DNA from: Embiotoca jacksoni
Lineage: Eukaryota > Chordata > Actinopteri > Embiotocidae
NCBI GenBank assembly: GCA_022577435.1
Contig: JAKOON010000003.1
Coordinates: 5,763,001-5,827,000, forward strand
Direction of reading: 5' to 3'
Length of the DNA: 64,000 nt
Shown here: one piece after another, positions 34,739-48,040 of the stretch
Layout: every line of letters begins with the position of its first letter
How positions within the stretch are numbered: position 1 is the first letter of the stretch
Translations under genes and position numbers: made by a program
Notes under the pieces: model-generated
Told to the model about the DNA's origin: nothing
Seen by the model: only the letters and a program-made list of their open reading frames with translations
The model's database searches: none

Positions 34739-37439
34739 TGAGAGAGAGAAATATCCTGCCCATTGTAAGGATTGTAGTTTCTCTTGTGGATGAGATGCTG
34801 ATGCTGCTTCATGTGTTTAAATACTGCATGCACATGTGTTTGTGTGTGTTCCTCTGCAGCTCAGTGTGTATCCTGCTCTACAGCTGCCACTTCAAGACCC
34901 CCTGCACTTCCAGCCAGGTGTGCGTGTGCACGTGTATTTGTGTGTGTGAGTGAGAGAGAGAGAAACAGACAGGACTCTCCTATGGGCTCCGTGCTGTCAC
35001 TGAAGAAAGCCGATTATGGGCCATGCCAGGGTGTCAGGAACACCCCCCACCAACATTATACAGACTCACAGCTTTCCACTCATCTGTATGGATGCAACTG
35101 CACAGCTCCATCTCTTCTGCTTCCTCCTGCCATCTGGAGACTGGGCCAAGTGCTTCCTTCACAGCTTGATATGAAATTAGACACTTATTGCGCTCATATT
35201 TTCTAGCCTGGTTAACCAGTGTTTGTTGGATTTTTGTTCAGACATAGCTGACATCTGACAGATTGACATAATGCAAGGATGAAATGAGGTTTCCTGAAAT
35301 CAGTGTTGGGCTTTTGGGCTCACTAGATAAATCTGAGATCATACTTAATGCTATCAGCTTGATAATGGATTGGTACCTTGTGTAAGGATATCCAACGTGG
35401 GCTTGAACACTTGGTGTTTTTTAAGTACTAGAAGAAATTTCATGCGTGAAATAAGCACTAATAGTATAAAAAAACATTGGTTCAGACAGCGAGGGTTTTA
35501 TACGTCACTTACCTAATGAACCAATCCTGCTAACTTGCGGTTCCGTTTGTGGAAATGCCATAAAACCAGACAGGAACTGCGGAGATGTGGGTGGAGATGG
35601 TTGGGAATATTTGCCAATACTTAGATCTGTGTAAATTAAGGTTAAGGTGTTGATTTGCCACTGAACCACTTTGTAGCATCAGGGGATTTTTATTCTTGGA
35701 AAAACACTTCTAAATATTTAATTTTGATCGGCTAAACTATCCACCAGCGACATCTTGTACACAGGGGATGTTTCCAGCTGACATCTTTCACCTAGTTTGA
35801 CCATGTCTTGGATGTGTTGTTGATCTTCCCAAACCTGGAAATGGCTGTCTGTGATTTTTGCATGCCTTGAAGGTTGGGAAATACCTCATTCTACAGTATA
35901 CCTGGTCTGTGTTTAATATTCACTCTGACACTTCACTTGCATAACTCACAGCAAGTGAGGCATAATGATCACATAATCTGACGTACAGTAGGGACCATCT
36001 TGAAAAGACGTTGTCCAGCAAACTTGAAATTAGGAAACATAGCTATGTTTTTCTGACGTTTCTTGCTGATGGGTTTGTCATCAAAGGGTTATGACAGCCA
36101 CGTCAAAAGTAATTTTATAAAACAGCCCAAAGTTGATAGAAGCTAAAAGGAGATGAGCAAACTAATTGCCATATTATCAAGTGGCCGTCTTTTTTCATAG
36201 CACTAATTGACCCGTCTCATTGAGCGTGTTTCCTTTTGAGGACACAGCAATAGAATCTGAGGCCCTCTGTATCAAACCTGTGTGTGTTTATCAGTGATCT
36301 AATGCCTTTCCAATGGAGCCTTATCATTTTTTTTTTATTGCGGCCAGGAACAAGCAGATCTAAACTGAGCCAAAAACCTGCTCCATAAGGTGACCATTCA
36401 CAAACACTTGAGTGATACAAACACATATATGTTACCACACTCTCATTACCGATGCAGCGCGGCCCACTGTCAGCTGTGTTGCCAGGGACATTTGGTGGCG
36501 GAGAAAGTGACCAGGCTCCCATGAGTAGCCCGTCCGTCCGGGACTCTTCAGTAGCCGCTAATTATTCTTCACACCTAATCTGAGAAGGAGAGGGAGGAAA
36601 GACAGATGAGAGTGTAAGAAGAGGGAGAGAGAGAAGGAGGAGTGATTCGAAACCAGCGGGACTTGTGCTTTCTTACAGGAACAATGAATCACATGTAGCC
36701 ACCACCTGTCCTGTGTTGTCCCTTCTGTTGCTCTCAGCATTGCCGACAGGACGACTGTGTTTGTACAGTATCAAGCCAGCTGGGTGGGTATTGGCTAGAA
36801 TGCCTTTCACTGGGCATTAGGCATTAATAACAGATTGGACAGCCATTGGCAGAACAATGTCTGTTTACTTTTTCTGTTATTATTTAGCTTTTTGTAGAAG
36901 AGCTTAAACTATCTATGTTGAGTTCCCAAGCAAAATTTATTTCACTCCAACTCCTACATCTCTTATGTATCTTTGTACTACCCTTTCCTACAACTTGTAC
37001 ATTCGTAAAAGATATGTAATAATATAAGATCTTCATCGAAAGGACAAATCGTGTTTCCCTGAGTATATCTGACTGTTTTCATTCATTCGTGCATTTTGTG
37101 CGGCTTATATTGAGTCAGGTCCTGGTGGCAGCAGACTAACAAAGATAGTTCAGATATCCCTCGGCCCAGCAATGTTTTTCAGTGCCTCCCAATGGATCCC
37201 AAGGCATTTCTCAGGCCTCATGAGATACTGCTTATTATCTCTCCAGCATACTCCGGTGTCTATCTCGTGGTCTCTTACCAGTTGAACGTGCCTGGAAAAC
37301 CTCCAATGGAAGATGCCCGAAAGGCATTATTGTCAAAAGCCCAAAGCAAGACAGCAGGCTCCTTTTAACGCAAAGCAAGGTGGAGCTCCCCCAGGATATT
37401 TAAGCTCCTTACCCTGTCTCTAAGGTTGAGCCCAGAAGC
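34737..37439. other. No gene seen
   Basis: Unique-looking sequence. 36580-36640 is purine-rich. 36780-36900 is AT-rich with GGCATTAGGCATTAATAACA and could be a conserved non-coding element, but I cannot test this. Confidence 0.45.
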
Positions 37440-37950
37440 ATATACTGTAAAGAAAAAAATGGTTGAAGCCTCCATGATGTCACCCAAAGCTTTCTTGAAG
37501 AGTGGTTTTAAAGCTCCGTGTGGTGGCGCCGGCCGTTGCCATCTTGGCGCTGCCTGACTCCATGGAGTGAGTGGGCCTGAGGTGGGCTGAATGAAGCCTT
37601 GTTGCTGAAACCAGAGCCAAGGAGAGTCTCTGTCTGTATGCCTCTGGATGAAACCTGCATGCAGTTAGTCAACTATAACAGCCTCCACCTGTCAATCAAA
37701 GAGTCCACACCCTTAATAATCCATAACTTTAAGCTTTGATGCAATTTAAACGATTGAGATACACAAAAGTTCGCTACTAGTACAGATGTCATCAGCGGGA
37801 AACTTTTCTGTAAACTGTTACTCGAACCCTAACCCTAACCCGTAAACATTTTAACAAGAGGGCCTATGTGGATTTACGCACTTTTGGAGCCAACCCTCAA
37901 GTGGCCACTCAAGGAACTGCAGTTTTTGTTGCAGTTCAACTTAATATTTT
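37440..37950 (+). repeat. Dispersed repeat family R, copy 1 (+ orientation)
   Basis: Words such as GGTTGAAGCCTCCATGATGT, GCCGTTGCCATCTTGGC, CACCTGTCAATCAAAGAGTC and CAAGGAACTGCAGTTTTTG are shared, in diverged form, with the reverse complement of 42110-42600 and with 63010-63710. I recall these as parts of an abundant teleost repeat. No protein is encoded. At 37825-37841 it contains AACCCTAACCCTAACCC, nearly three telomere-type units, probably by chance. Confidence 0.55.
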
Positions 37951-39863
37951 CGTTCCGAAGGTCGCAGCTTGCCCAGAACCCTATGAAAGAAACTGAATTT
38001 CAGGCACTTATATTAGTGATGTCATTATGACCGTAGTTGAGGACTAGAACATGCATAGATGGCCTGGTAAATCAGAAGTTTTGCCTTCTGGCTCAGCTCC
38101 CTCCTCACCACAACAGTTCAGTACCACGCCTGCATAACTGCTGATGCTGCATCAAGCTGACATCAGTCTCGTGCTCCATTTTTACCTTCAATCTTCAGCA
38201 AGACCCCAAGATACTTTATAACCCTTCATTTTAGGCAGCAATGCACTCCTAATCAAGAAAGAGCAATCCCATTTATCTCCTTTAGACCACCCTAGTGCAT
38301 GTTGAGAAGAAAACATAACTACATCTTTATTGACACCAGAACAACATCATTTGTGAAGAGCAGAAAGGCCATTCTGATGTTTCCAAATTGGGCACAATTC
38401 TCTCTGGCTGTGCCTTGAGATCCCGTCCATGGAATTCACAAACCGAAACAACGCTGACTGAGGCACCACTAACTGTGAGTGTGTTTGTTTTCCTGCTGTG
38501 AATACGCACACAGCTCTCACTCTGGTTATTTAAGGACTGGATGGCTACCATGAGCTAGATACTCCATGCATTTGTTATATGCACCATTAGACTCCCTGAC
38601 AGATACACTCGTAAGCCTTATCCGAGTCCACTAAACACATTAAGACTGGATGAGCAAACTCTCATGACCCTTCTTCTACCCTTGCAAGGGTAAAGAGCCT
38701 CCTACAGTGGATGTATTAATTGGGTTCAGGAATTTCTTTTTTAAATCACCACATTTTCCGAGTCAGCAATTTTCCTCCTCTGCTGAACAATGCTTGGGCA
38801 AATGTAAAGTTTTCCTTTCTAAGTTGTTTGACAGTTTGCCAGAACTTTTTTGCAGCGTTCTTTTCTGTAGCATTCCCAAATTTGGATTGTTCTCAAAGTT
38901 TATCATGGTGGAAAGGTTGGTGTGATCCTGGGAGCAAAGGCTTTTTGTGGATTAGGGTATTCTGGTTTCAGGTTAGGGGTCAGACAAATGATGATTCACA
39001 GATGTTCAGTTCTGTGTTTGGCTCAGAAAGATCAAACTGAGCCTCTCCCAGAATACACATACCAGTCTTGTGTGGCAGTGTTCAGCACATGGATGAAAGA
39101 AACTTTGAAGCTTTACCACATTGTGTAAAATATAAAGGGTCTCTTTTCTGTCTAAAAATATTAAAACTTAATGAAGTGACATAATAGCAGCTTTGAGCTT
39201 AGTTCTAAATCAGTAATGCAGCTCATGTACAGGAACCATCCTCTACTCCTCAGATGTCAGGTTTGTAGATGGCCCCACCCACTTTGTGATGCAATCACAT
39301 TACCTCCTGTGACTAACCCATGACCTCATATTTAATTTATTCCATCACATTACTGAAGATAAAGAGGCTTTAACTTCTGTTTCATTATAATTTCAACATA
39401 TAGTGTTTATGAAGGCCAGCTTTATACTGAGCTTAACAAAACTATTTTAATAAGCAGACTTAACTAAGAACCCAAGAATGAACTGAAAACTGTCAGAAGC
39501 TGCATCTGATGTAGTCATTAAATAAAGCAGCTTGTCACACAGCACATTGAAGGAAATGTCACGTGGGGTTTTAAATGTCAAGATGCTTAAATCCCATGTC
39601 TCAACATGTCCAAATGTCATCAGATTGATGTTGTTATTATGAGCAACTTTTTCAGCAATGAGTGGTGCTGTGTCAAATTATTTAAGCCAATTTCTTTTGT
39701 GTGAGGAAGAGGATGCAGAGGAGAAATCTACGAAGTTCCACCATCACCACCCAAAAGCCTGTATCATTAGGTGGTTGATTAGGACGTCATTTTAGTGTGA
39801 ATGCTCATAACTGCGTAATTTCTGATTTGTTTTCTGGCAGATTTTGTTTTGTGTCAGGCAGCC
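37951..39863. other. No gene seen
   Basis: Unique-looking AT-rich sequence; the open frames near 38707-39128 are Phe/Ser/Leu-rich and lack domain character. Confidence 0.45.
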
Positions 39864-39967
39864 ATGAAGCTTCTCCTTCTTTTCCTCCGTGTCTGTGTGT
39901 TGGTCTTTGTCACTCTGCTCAACCTTCGACGACATCCTGAAGCATCAGGAGGAAGGATTTGGCCCAG
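39864..39967 (+). other. Candidate first coding exon with signal-peptide-like start
   Basis: An ATG at 39864 in a fair context (GCAGCCATGA) opens a frame of 34 codons plus two bases. It begins MKLLLLFLRVCVLVFVTLLN, a basic residue followed by a long hydrophobic stretch like a signal peptide or N-terminal membrane anchor, then RRHPEASGGRIWPR. The frame runs into a reasonable splice donor, CCCAG|GTGAAA at 39967/39968, and would stop immediately if not spliced. I recognise no family and see no following exon. The leucine-rich start lies in a CT-rich stretch, so chance is quite possible. Confidence 0.2.
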
Positions 39968-40944
39968 GTGAAAATTCCTTTTGGAGTTTCCCACCATCCC
40001 AGCAGCATATGGACACTGCTTACACTCCACCTTTCCTGTCATCCCTCATTCCATCCCATTCTCAATCAAACCCCTCCTACCTCCACTCTCTGACTCTTGA
40101 GGATGGCTTAAAGCATGACCGTAATTACAATCAAACACTCAGTCTTTTCCTACTTTGCCACATGCCGGCCTAGCCTGATCGCCAAAGTCCCTGCACACTG
40201 GCAACCCCATTAATTCTCTGGCTATGCAAGATTGATCTCCTCCCGCAGCATAGTAAAGACTCTGTGACATGCACACGTCCACCAATGCCTGTTTGTACTT
40301 CCATTTTAGCAGGCCTCCAGGATGGAGCAGGGTTGTGGGGTATAAAGGCAGCTGGAGATGCCAGAAAGGGAGGTTTGGTGGCGCTGGATAGGTTGTTCCA
40401 CTATTAATTAAACTGGAGCAGGTTCTGTAATCTGTGGACATTAGCTACCACTGATGCTGCTGCAAGCTGCTGCTGGCTATGGTTGGTGTGCATGAGCAGC
40501 TGATGTCTGTAGGGTGGTAGCTGTGCAGGGCTGCAGGATGTTGATATTACTGGCGTCATGAAAGACTGTACCGAATGCGGAGCTCTGGCACTTATCCACA
40601 GCACAAATGTGAATGAATATGATTAGATTTATGGTGAAAATTTTAACAACTTGACAAATTGATAGTAAATTGATAGCAGGCTAATGCTTCACTCCCTAAG
40701 CTCAGGCATAAATCAGATGTCATTTGGATTCCTAATGCCACCAGATGGTGAATATTTAAGTTAGTGTGTTTTGCCATCTGATGGTGGTTGTAAGCTTGTT
40801 TTACTGCACATGTGCAATGTAAGCCTGTGTGTGAATGTACTGCATCGATGTATGTGCCTGTCTTTAATTTAAATGAAAGCGTAAGTGACAAGTACAGTAA
40901 GTTTCACATGAAAAGCCTCTATAGTGTGCTGTGTCTTCCTGCAG

Positions 40945-41018
40945 CTCGGAGAGCATGCTGCGAGGATTTGAATGCATCCCCAAAGATCCAGCTATCTCAA
41001 AAGTCACGAAATATTCAG
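40945..41018 (+). other. Weak candidate exon
   Basis: Acceptor TGTGTCTTCCTGCAG precedes 40945, and a weaker donor TTCAG|GTTTCT follows 41018. The 74-bp block is open in the frame giving SESMLRGFECIPKDPAISK, which is hydrophilic and coding-like, but I recognise no family. Single small blocks of this quality are expected by chance in 64 kb. Confidence 0.12.
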
Positions 41019-41339
41019 GTTTCTTATCGTTAGAAATAAAAAAAAATAAGAAAAGACCTAATATAGAAACTACCCAACCTGGCAAACACTGGGGGTTTCT
41101 GATGTTCAGCAGGGTGTGACTACACAAGGCAGCACTGTACACAGTACATAAATCCAATCTAGCACAGACTCCACTGCTCTGTCCAGGAGTGGAGCCATTC
41201 AGTACTGTACACAGACTTCTGTTTTTTTGGGGGTTTTTTACAAGGGGAAGAAAAACGCTTTGGTTTATGCTGACCCAGGTCTGATCAGAAATGATGTATA
41301 GCAGGCACAACGAGCAGAGAACTATAATCGCCTGCCCCG

Positions 41340-41560
41340 GGCTTTTAATACTGTTTCTCCCTTTCAATTCGGAGGTCAATTACCGGCAGGTTAAAGACAT
41401 CATTAAACTGGTGTTTCCTGAAGTGCCTTTTGCTCCCTGTCAAAATAACTTATGATGCATTGACAGGATTGATTTTAAATGGAGACCAACAGCGTGCCCA
41501 GAATGCCTCGGCACAGGCATCTATTTTCATTATGCATCACGTTGCGTCTCCAACAAATCT
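41340..41560. promoter_or_regulatory. Candidate conserved non-coding element
   Basis: Non-repetitive sequence with clustered homeodomain/TALE-type words: CATTAAAC, TTGACAGG (TGACAG, a MEIS/PBX-like core), GATTGATTTTAAAT and TTATGATGCAT. No coding frame and no low complexity. The texture resembles vertebrate developmental enhancers, but this is a judgement by eye without alignment. Confidence 0.2.
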
Positions 41561-42109
41561 TTCTCTCTCTCTGGACCGAACATTGGTGATTTGTCATTGT
41601 GGCTTTTTTTCCTCCCCGTTTTCTTTCATACATTTTTCACAATCCGGAGGCTCATTGCTGGACTAGGCTGGAATTCAGCTGGCACAGAGTTTTTGATTTA
41701 GATGAAAGTTTCCTGTCCAATTATCTGTTGGTTGCACGCGTGCTTGTATTTGTCTCTGCATGCGTCTTTTAGTGTGTGTGTGTGTGTGTTCATCTGTGCC
41801 TGTGTGCAAAAATTAGGCGAGCCATTAGAGGCCTATCTGTATGTGGACCTCACTGTGCAGGGGTGGGAATAGTTTGCACTGACAGACTGACCTGTAATCT
41901 GGCCATCTCCACTGGGTCATCCATGATGAGCTGGCTGGGAAAAAATCATATTCAGAAAAGGTTGTTGGTGCAGGTGTCACATTCTTGTCTTCACTTCTTC
42001 TATTTTCTGCCTCCTGGATGTGAACCAGTCTGGGCTGCTACTCCTCTGCTGCCACAGTCAGCTAATAAGATGAATATTTACTGAAGTACAATGTTGCATT
42101 TTAACTTAC

Positions 42110-42600
42110 TTTTTGTTGGAAGCATAGACTGTATAAAAGTTTACTTGGCTTCTGGGCCTGAAAAATGAGGCTGATGCGGAAGTTCCTTAAACTGCAATAC
42201 CACTGAGTGACCCCAGGGGTTGGTTCCTGAAAGTCTTCTCATGAAATACAAAGTCAATACATTTTGGTGTCATTCGCTGAAGTCACTCCTTTTTTATTAG
42301 TTTTCTGTCAGTCCATCTGAAAATAATCCCATCATAAGTCAAATATTTGTGCTCAAAAAGAATTATTTTGGGGGGGGCGTGTCAGTTTGATTGACAGGCT
42401 TCTTGCGCAATCAGGTTTCTGCTATTGGTGGGCAGGACGTAAAGTCCTCGGCTCCCAATCAGATGGAGTTCAATCCACCGCTTGCTCCTCCCCAGCTCCT
42501 CCAAATATAGTTACTGCCTCCAAAATAGCAAGATTGCGACGGCCAAAATCTGAATTTAAGGTTTACAAACCTTACAAAGTGATGCCACTGTTGGTAGTTA
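42110..42600 (-). repeat. Dispersed repeat family R, copy 2 (- orientation)
   Basis: Read on the - strand it contains GGCCGTCGCAATCTTGC, CCTGTCAATCAAACTGACAC, CCAACCCCTGGGGTCACTCA and TTGCAGTTTAAGGAACTTCC, matching copies 1 and 3 in order. Its + strand start CATAGACTGTATAAAAG resembles, from memory, the usual end of this repeat in other fish. Confidence 0.55.
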
Positions 42601-42929
42601 GAAGTCAGATTTTTTTTTTTTATATATATGTTTGGTTAAATCCTGATCCACCAGGCCCCCTGTAGTCCTTTCCCATAATCCATGCAAGGCTCTAGTTTGA
42701 TTAAAATAAAACATATTAGAATACACCCTAAGTAATTTAGTTTGGGATGGAATAAAGGTGCAAATAGAGGCATCAAAGAACAGGCAACTCAAAGCAGATC
42801 TTAGCTGATAATAAGTCCTTGTTTTTGATACTAAATTAAATGCATCACATTTGTAGACACAAAAAAGGACTTTCAGGATTAACACCGCTGCAACAGTGGG
42901 ACTGAGAAGGGAGTTTTCTTTCTGTTGAT

Positions 42930-43090
42930 GCGGGACAGATGGAACGGGGCCTCATTAAAAATGGCCACGCGTGGCAGTGCATGCTGCGAGCTTTTCCGAT
43001 GCCGACCATTGATCCCTGACACTGGCGATATAGAATGGAGCTTAATGAATTCACAGAACAAAGTGATTGAGATTAGAGAGCACGGGAGAG
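42930..43090. promoter_or_regulatory. Candidate conserved non-coding element
   Basis: Non-repetitive, with CCTCATTAAAAATGGCC, CCATTGATCCCTGACAC, GAGCTTAATGAATTCACAG and AGTGATTGAGATTAG. It has homeodomain-like cores (TTAATGA, TTGAT) and no open coding frame of note. Assessed by texture only. Confidence 0.18.
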
Positions 43091-43256
43091 AGAAACAGCA
43101 ACAGTAAGAGACATAAAAAGTGGAGATAAAGAGAGGGGAGGGTTAGGGGAGCAGAAAGGAAGGGGCTATTCAAGAGAGAGATGACATGGTATTGTCCCCC
43201 TTTTCCTTCTGGGAGTTTTTGTGTCTTTGTGAAGCGATGCCAGATCACTGAGCCCA

Positions 43257-43258
<2 letters not shown>

Positions 43259-43344
<86 letters not shown>
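43259..43344. repeat. (GT)43 microsatellite
   Basis: The longest perfect dinucleotide run in the window, 86 bp. Confidence 0.97.
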
Positions 43345-43345
<1 letters not shown>

Positions 43346-43671
43346 TGGTGAATACTTGCAAGACAGAAAGTCCGTGCTAAAATGTGAGATGCTGACATTT
43401 TTTAGGGGAGAATTATTCCTCTTTGTGTGTGTCAGAGGACAACCTTAATTATAATTGCATAGCAGCTCAAAGCAGGGACTTGAGCCAAGCCGAAGCCAAG
43501 CCATGCTGAACTAGACTAAACCAAGCTTGGACCACCTCTGCTCAACATGCTTTGCGCTTTAAGCCCTTGCTAATTGGGCCAAAGGCAAGCAAAAGCCCCT
43601 TCCCAGCTGTGACGGGCATTGAACTGGGAAAAGAGAGGGATAGAGCAAAGAAGAGACAGAGGGAAATTCAT

Positions 43672-43796
43672 CCCCCCCCCCCCCCTGCATCAATTTACAT
43701 GAGCCCCCACTGGATCAATACCATTTTGTATTCCTCCCTTTTTTGACATTCTCTCAATTCTTTATGCACAACCTTTTTTTTTTTTTTTTTTTTTTT
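43672..43796. repeat. C14 and T23 homopolymer runs
   Basis: Fourteen C at 43672-43685 and twenty-three T at 43774-43796, with unique sequence between them. Confidence 0.9.
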
Positions 43797-44497
43797 ATTG
43801 GCTCAGCTAACAGGGAACCCCAGATGTTAGATTTGCCCGGTTGCTCTCTCTGAGCTAAAAGTGATGCCGAGAGACTATCAACAACCAGGCAATCTGGCCA
43901 ACTAAATAGGAGGACCATGTGGAGAGGCCTTCATTGGTTATTGCAGTGTATTTCTGTCAGTCTGTCAATTCAAAGATAGGGATTGGATGTCTCAAGTCCA
44001 TTCACCAGCTGTTTTTAGCAGCAGGGGCCCCCCTTAGCCTTACCACAAGGATGGCAGAGTATCGGATGCAAAATAATTGCACGTCTGCCCTGCAAAATCA
44101 TGGATTTCGTCATCCTGTTTGCCGCTTGTGGGTCGTTTTCGCATCTCTTTTTACCCTGATTTGTGATCTTTGTTTTCTTGCTATGGGCAGATGCACATAC
44201 ATTATGTAGCGATGCCCTATGCAATCCTTACATTGCTATTAAATGAGGTTGGTCTGTCAGGTGGAATTTGTTGCATCATTGAGTGGTTTCTGATGCTAAC
44301 AAGTTGGAATTTAAAGGAAGAAAATGCACTGAGGAGGCAGCATTGTTTCAGCTTATTACATGAGCTGTGTGCATATACTGACTGAATTTATGTATTGTAT
44401 CTGCATGTATGTACGTGTGGCTGAGGGGTTGAGGTGGAGTTGTGCCCTCAAGGCTAATCTTCAGCATGCAGATGGATAGCCCGACAAACACACACCA

Positions 44498-44498
<1 letters not shown>

Positions 44499-44560
<62 letters not shown>
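44499..44560. repeat. (AC)31 microsatellite
   Basis: Uninterrupted AC run. A GA-rich tract with GAGAGAGAG and GGGAGA words follows at 44686-44765. Confidence 0.96.
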
Positions 44561-44564
<4 letters not shown>

Positions 44565-47500
44565 GTATTCACTGCAGGACCCCTGCTTCTCACTGGCTGA
44601 GTGACAGCATGACTACTGCATGCAGTCTCTCCATTATTCAACAGCATTAGAGGGAAAAAGGAGAGAACACAGATGAGAAGTAACAGAAAGAGAGAGAGAG
44701 AGAGGAGAGAGACGGAAAGAGCGAGCGAGAGAGAAAGGGAGAGGGAGCGAAAGGGAGAGTGAGAGACGCTGTTAGTGCTCAAACATGATGTCGGATGCCA
44801 GACTGTTTTCAAAATAATGGAGGAATCTGTCTATGTAGACTGAAGATGCCATTTGCTTTTCAGAAAAGAGGAGAAACAAATGAGAGGGGGAGCATTAAAA
44901 GCAGACTGTGATAAACAGATGAAAATAGAAAGACAGAACCAAACAATTCACATAGAGGATCAATATTTGTCACAAATGACAAAGCATGAGGATATTAGAG
45001 CAGGAAGGTCTGGTATGCTTTAGAAAAAAAGCATCATCAGCTGAACATGTGTGTCTCTGAATTTGCCATAGAACCAAATTCTTCCATTATCAATTCATAT
45101 GTGTCTGTGGAGAGTTTGAGTTATCTGTGACCTCAACTCCGGATATATTTCAGACAGGAAAATAGACCTGGAGACGGTGTGTATGTTGAGAAAAAGCAGT
45201 GTATCCGCGTCATCTGATATCCTGTCTTTAATGAAAGATAAGCTAAGGTGATATCCTCCTCTGTTGCTGATCTGGATGATTAAAAGGTTGTTTTTAATGA
45301 GTCGCCTCTAGATAAACCTTTGCATTTCCACCCTAGGGGCAACATTGCCTCTTTGTTTTTTGAACCATCGACCTAATCTTAGGTTTCTCTGCTTGGAGCT
45401 AAAAAACAAGGAAGTAAAGATGGAAAGGTTTGGCACAGGTGTCATTCCAGCCACTGTTAAGAAATCTCGAACAGTATTTTCCATCATCAACACCTCCTTT
45501 GTCTCCCTGTTAGGGAGGACTAATTACGCCTCACAGTTTATGGTGAGCTGAACATCCTGCCTTTATTTATTTATTTATTTTTAAATCTAACCACACAAGA
45601 TGACAATGCTGGACTCCTCTCCAGTGTTCAGTATGGGAATGTTTTGGCAGGCTGCCCTAAGTGACCTGGGACTCACCTGAGCTGCAGCTCACATGGAACC
45701 AAACACTACTTTGATGGTGTGGAAACTAGATAAGGACATCAAACGCATTTTATCAGCACATGCTGCATCGGTCGGCCGTCGATCAGAGGATTTGAAAACA
45801 AATTGGTCAGAGTGCCAGTGATAATGGGAAGCTGTAAAATTTCTTGAATGATTTGTGCATCTTTTTTGCTTTCACATTCAAGATTCTTCAACTCAGAAAT
45901 GTGGGATGCACAAAGCCTAAGCTGTCATGTTAAGCACGTGAAAAGGTGGCAAAGACACCCTTACAATGTTGCATGAACCAGACCTTTCTTTTTTTCGGCA
46001 GTAAACAAAGTGCACAACATTTGAATAACTTAAACTGAAGCGTGGACTTATCTGGACACTCGATGGATGATTATAATAATTGAATCACTGCTGGCGGCGT
46101 GCACTCCACAGTGGCTGCAGCTATGTGCTGCAAATGTTACTTCTTACTTGTGAGAGTCGCTCACTTACCACAACAAGGACCCACTGGACATACTGTATGT
46201 CGGTCAATAACCGAAAGGCCATCTTCCTATAGGGGAAGGCGCGGCCGGTAACAATTATTTCTGTTAGTTATTTAAAATGTCTCTGACCAGGTGCAATTCG
46301 ATTTTTTTTTTTCATTTTTTTTCTGCTTACCAAACAACTAATTAAAACCTGGTGTACTAAGACTTTTCACGTCACCAATCTCTTAGTTGACTATTTTGGG
46401 CCGTAAGTTTGTAAAACTACTGGTATGGTCCTTTAAAACCATTTGTAGTGTGTACATACTAATACCCGTCTTGTTTAAGGAGACATGTTTTTTTCTTCGT
46501 CCAAAAACAAAATTATCTACAAATGCTATAATGCAGCGTCTACCAAACTTATGATAAGTTTTCTTGTAGCAACACTTTCTATTTCCTTCCCTTGTTTATC
46601 TTTTCTCCCTCATCATTCACTGTATCCTCATCATTATTCTCCCATTTAGTTCCATAAAACAACCACAAACCATTCACGCTGAACAGTGTTAGCCTGAAAT
46701 AGGCTTTTGTGTCTCTGAAAGGCCAGTCTGTAATTGTGTATAATTGAGAACACTGTACACAATACATTTGTGTAATTTCATATTTGTCCTCTTGAATACA
46801 CAAAGCTCCAAGTCTGAGTGGTTGAGATTGGATCGCAACAATAAGCTCTACTCTACAGTGCTGCAATTATGCAAATGAAATGCATGTTTCAATCAAATCG
46901 TGTACAAAAACCACACTCATGATGATTTGAATTAATCACAAGGCATTTAGGAAACTTAGCACAAATGACTGAGTGCAGTGAAGAACAGTTTGGAAGATGT
47001 TATGAGGAAGAATTTTGTCAGTATAATTAACAAAACAAAACAATATAGCAAGATTAGTTATCAAACAGTACATCTATCTCGTCCACCTGATTGTACTTTT
47101 TATCTAATGAAAACTCTTGCATTAGAATATAAGAGGCCACACTTAGTTTGTGCTGTTGAACATTGGTAACTTACTGCTTCGACTTCAGTTTATTCTTCTG
47201 AATTATAAAAAGAAAAACTAAATATCAAGCTTTGGATCCTATAAGCGTTTTAAATCAACAAGTGTCGATGATAGCTTGTTTTCATCAGTAATCTTTAGAA
47301 GAGGTGGCAACATACACAAAAAAAAACCTACACCTACAGTGAGGAAAACAGCCACGCACAAGCTGTTCCATCAAGACCAGCAAGCTGCTGTCATAACTCA
47401 GACAGAAAAGAGCGTTTTCTCAGAGGAAAATGTGTTCTTCACCTGCGTCTGATGAAGCTGCAAGCAGCAGTCGGGTTCAGAAGCCCAGTGTGTGGCTTAA

Positions 47501-47644
47501 GCTAATAGGGCTGCCCACTGGGACTTTAGCAACAAAGCTAATGCTAATAGCTGGCTATTAATATTCATTTATGTTTATGCTGTTATTTATGTCTGTGTTA
47601 ATGGTGGAGGATACCAACTGTTCAGTTCAGCACACTGAACACAC

Positions 47645-47646
<2 letters not shown>
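44561..47646. other. No gene seen apart from the GA-rich tract
   Basis: AT-rich unique-looking sequence with short T runs (46302-46321). No convincing exon, RNA gene or transposon end. Confidence 0.5.

Positions 47647-47681
<35 letters not shown>
47647..47681. repeat. (GT)n microsatellite
   Basis: About 17 GT units, preceded by ACACACGC and followed by CACAC. Confidence 0.93.
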
Positions 47682-47682
<1 letters not shown>

Positions 47683-47944
47683 ACACTTTATTTAGCGATT
47701 TAGTCACTGCCACAAAATACAGTATGAGGATCAATAAGATGAGCATGCCTTGAAATAATTACTTGAAAAGCTAATTTAAAGCTGCAGAACAGATTATTTT
47801 TTTTGCCAGATGTTTGTGTCTACTTGGTGAATGTAAGTCCAATATACACGCTCCTTTTATCTGTGTTTTGCCCTCCATTTACTCTTGAGGAAAATATCTT
47901 GCTGTTTAACATCTCAAGTCTCTAAATGCTACAATGCTGTCTAA

Positions 47945-47956
47945 CTAGCTGTTAAC

Positions 47957-48040
<84 letters not shown>

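Noticed and set aside
34861..34917. Exon-like block between TCTGCAG and CCAG|GTGTGC
   Set aside because: It lies beside CA/GT-rich sequence, all three frames are open, and no family is recognisable. The splice-like ends are common in such sequence.
37825..37841. Interstitial telomere-like (CCCTAA)n
   Set aside because: Fewer than three units inside a dispersed repeat copy, which is expected by chance or repeat content.
43051..43398. 115-codon - strand frame with a His/Thr repeat
   Set aside because: The repeat peptide is the translation of the (GT)43 microsatellite. The same holds for frames over 34.7, 44.5, 47.6, 50.0 and 61.7 kb.
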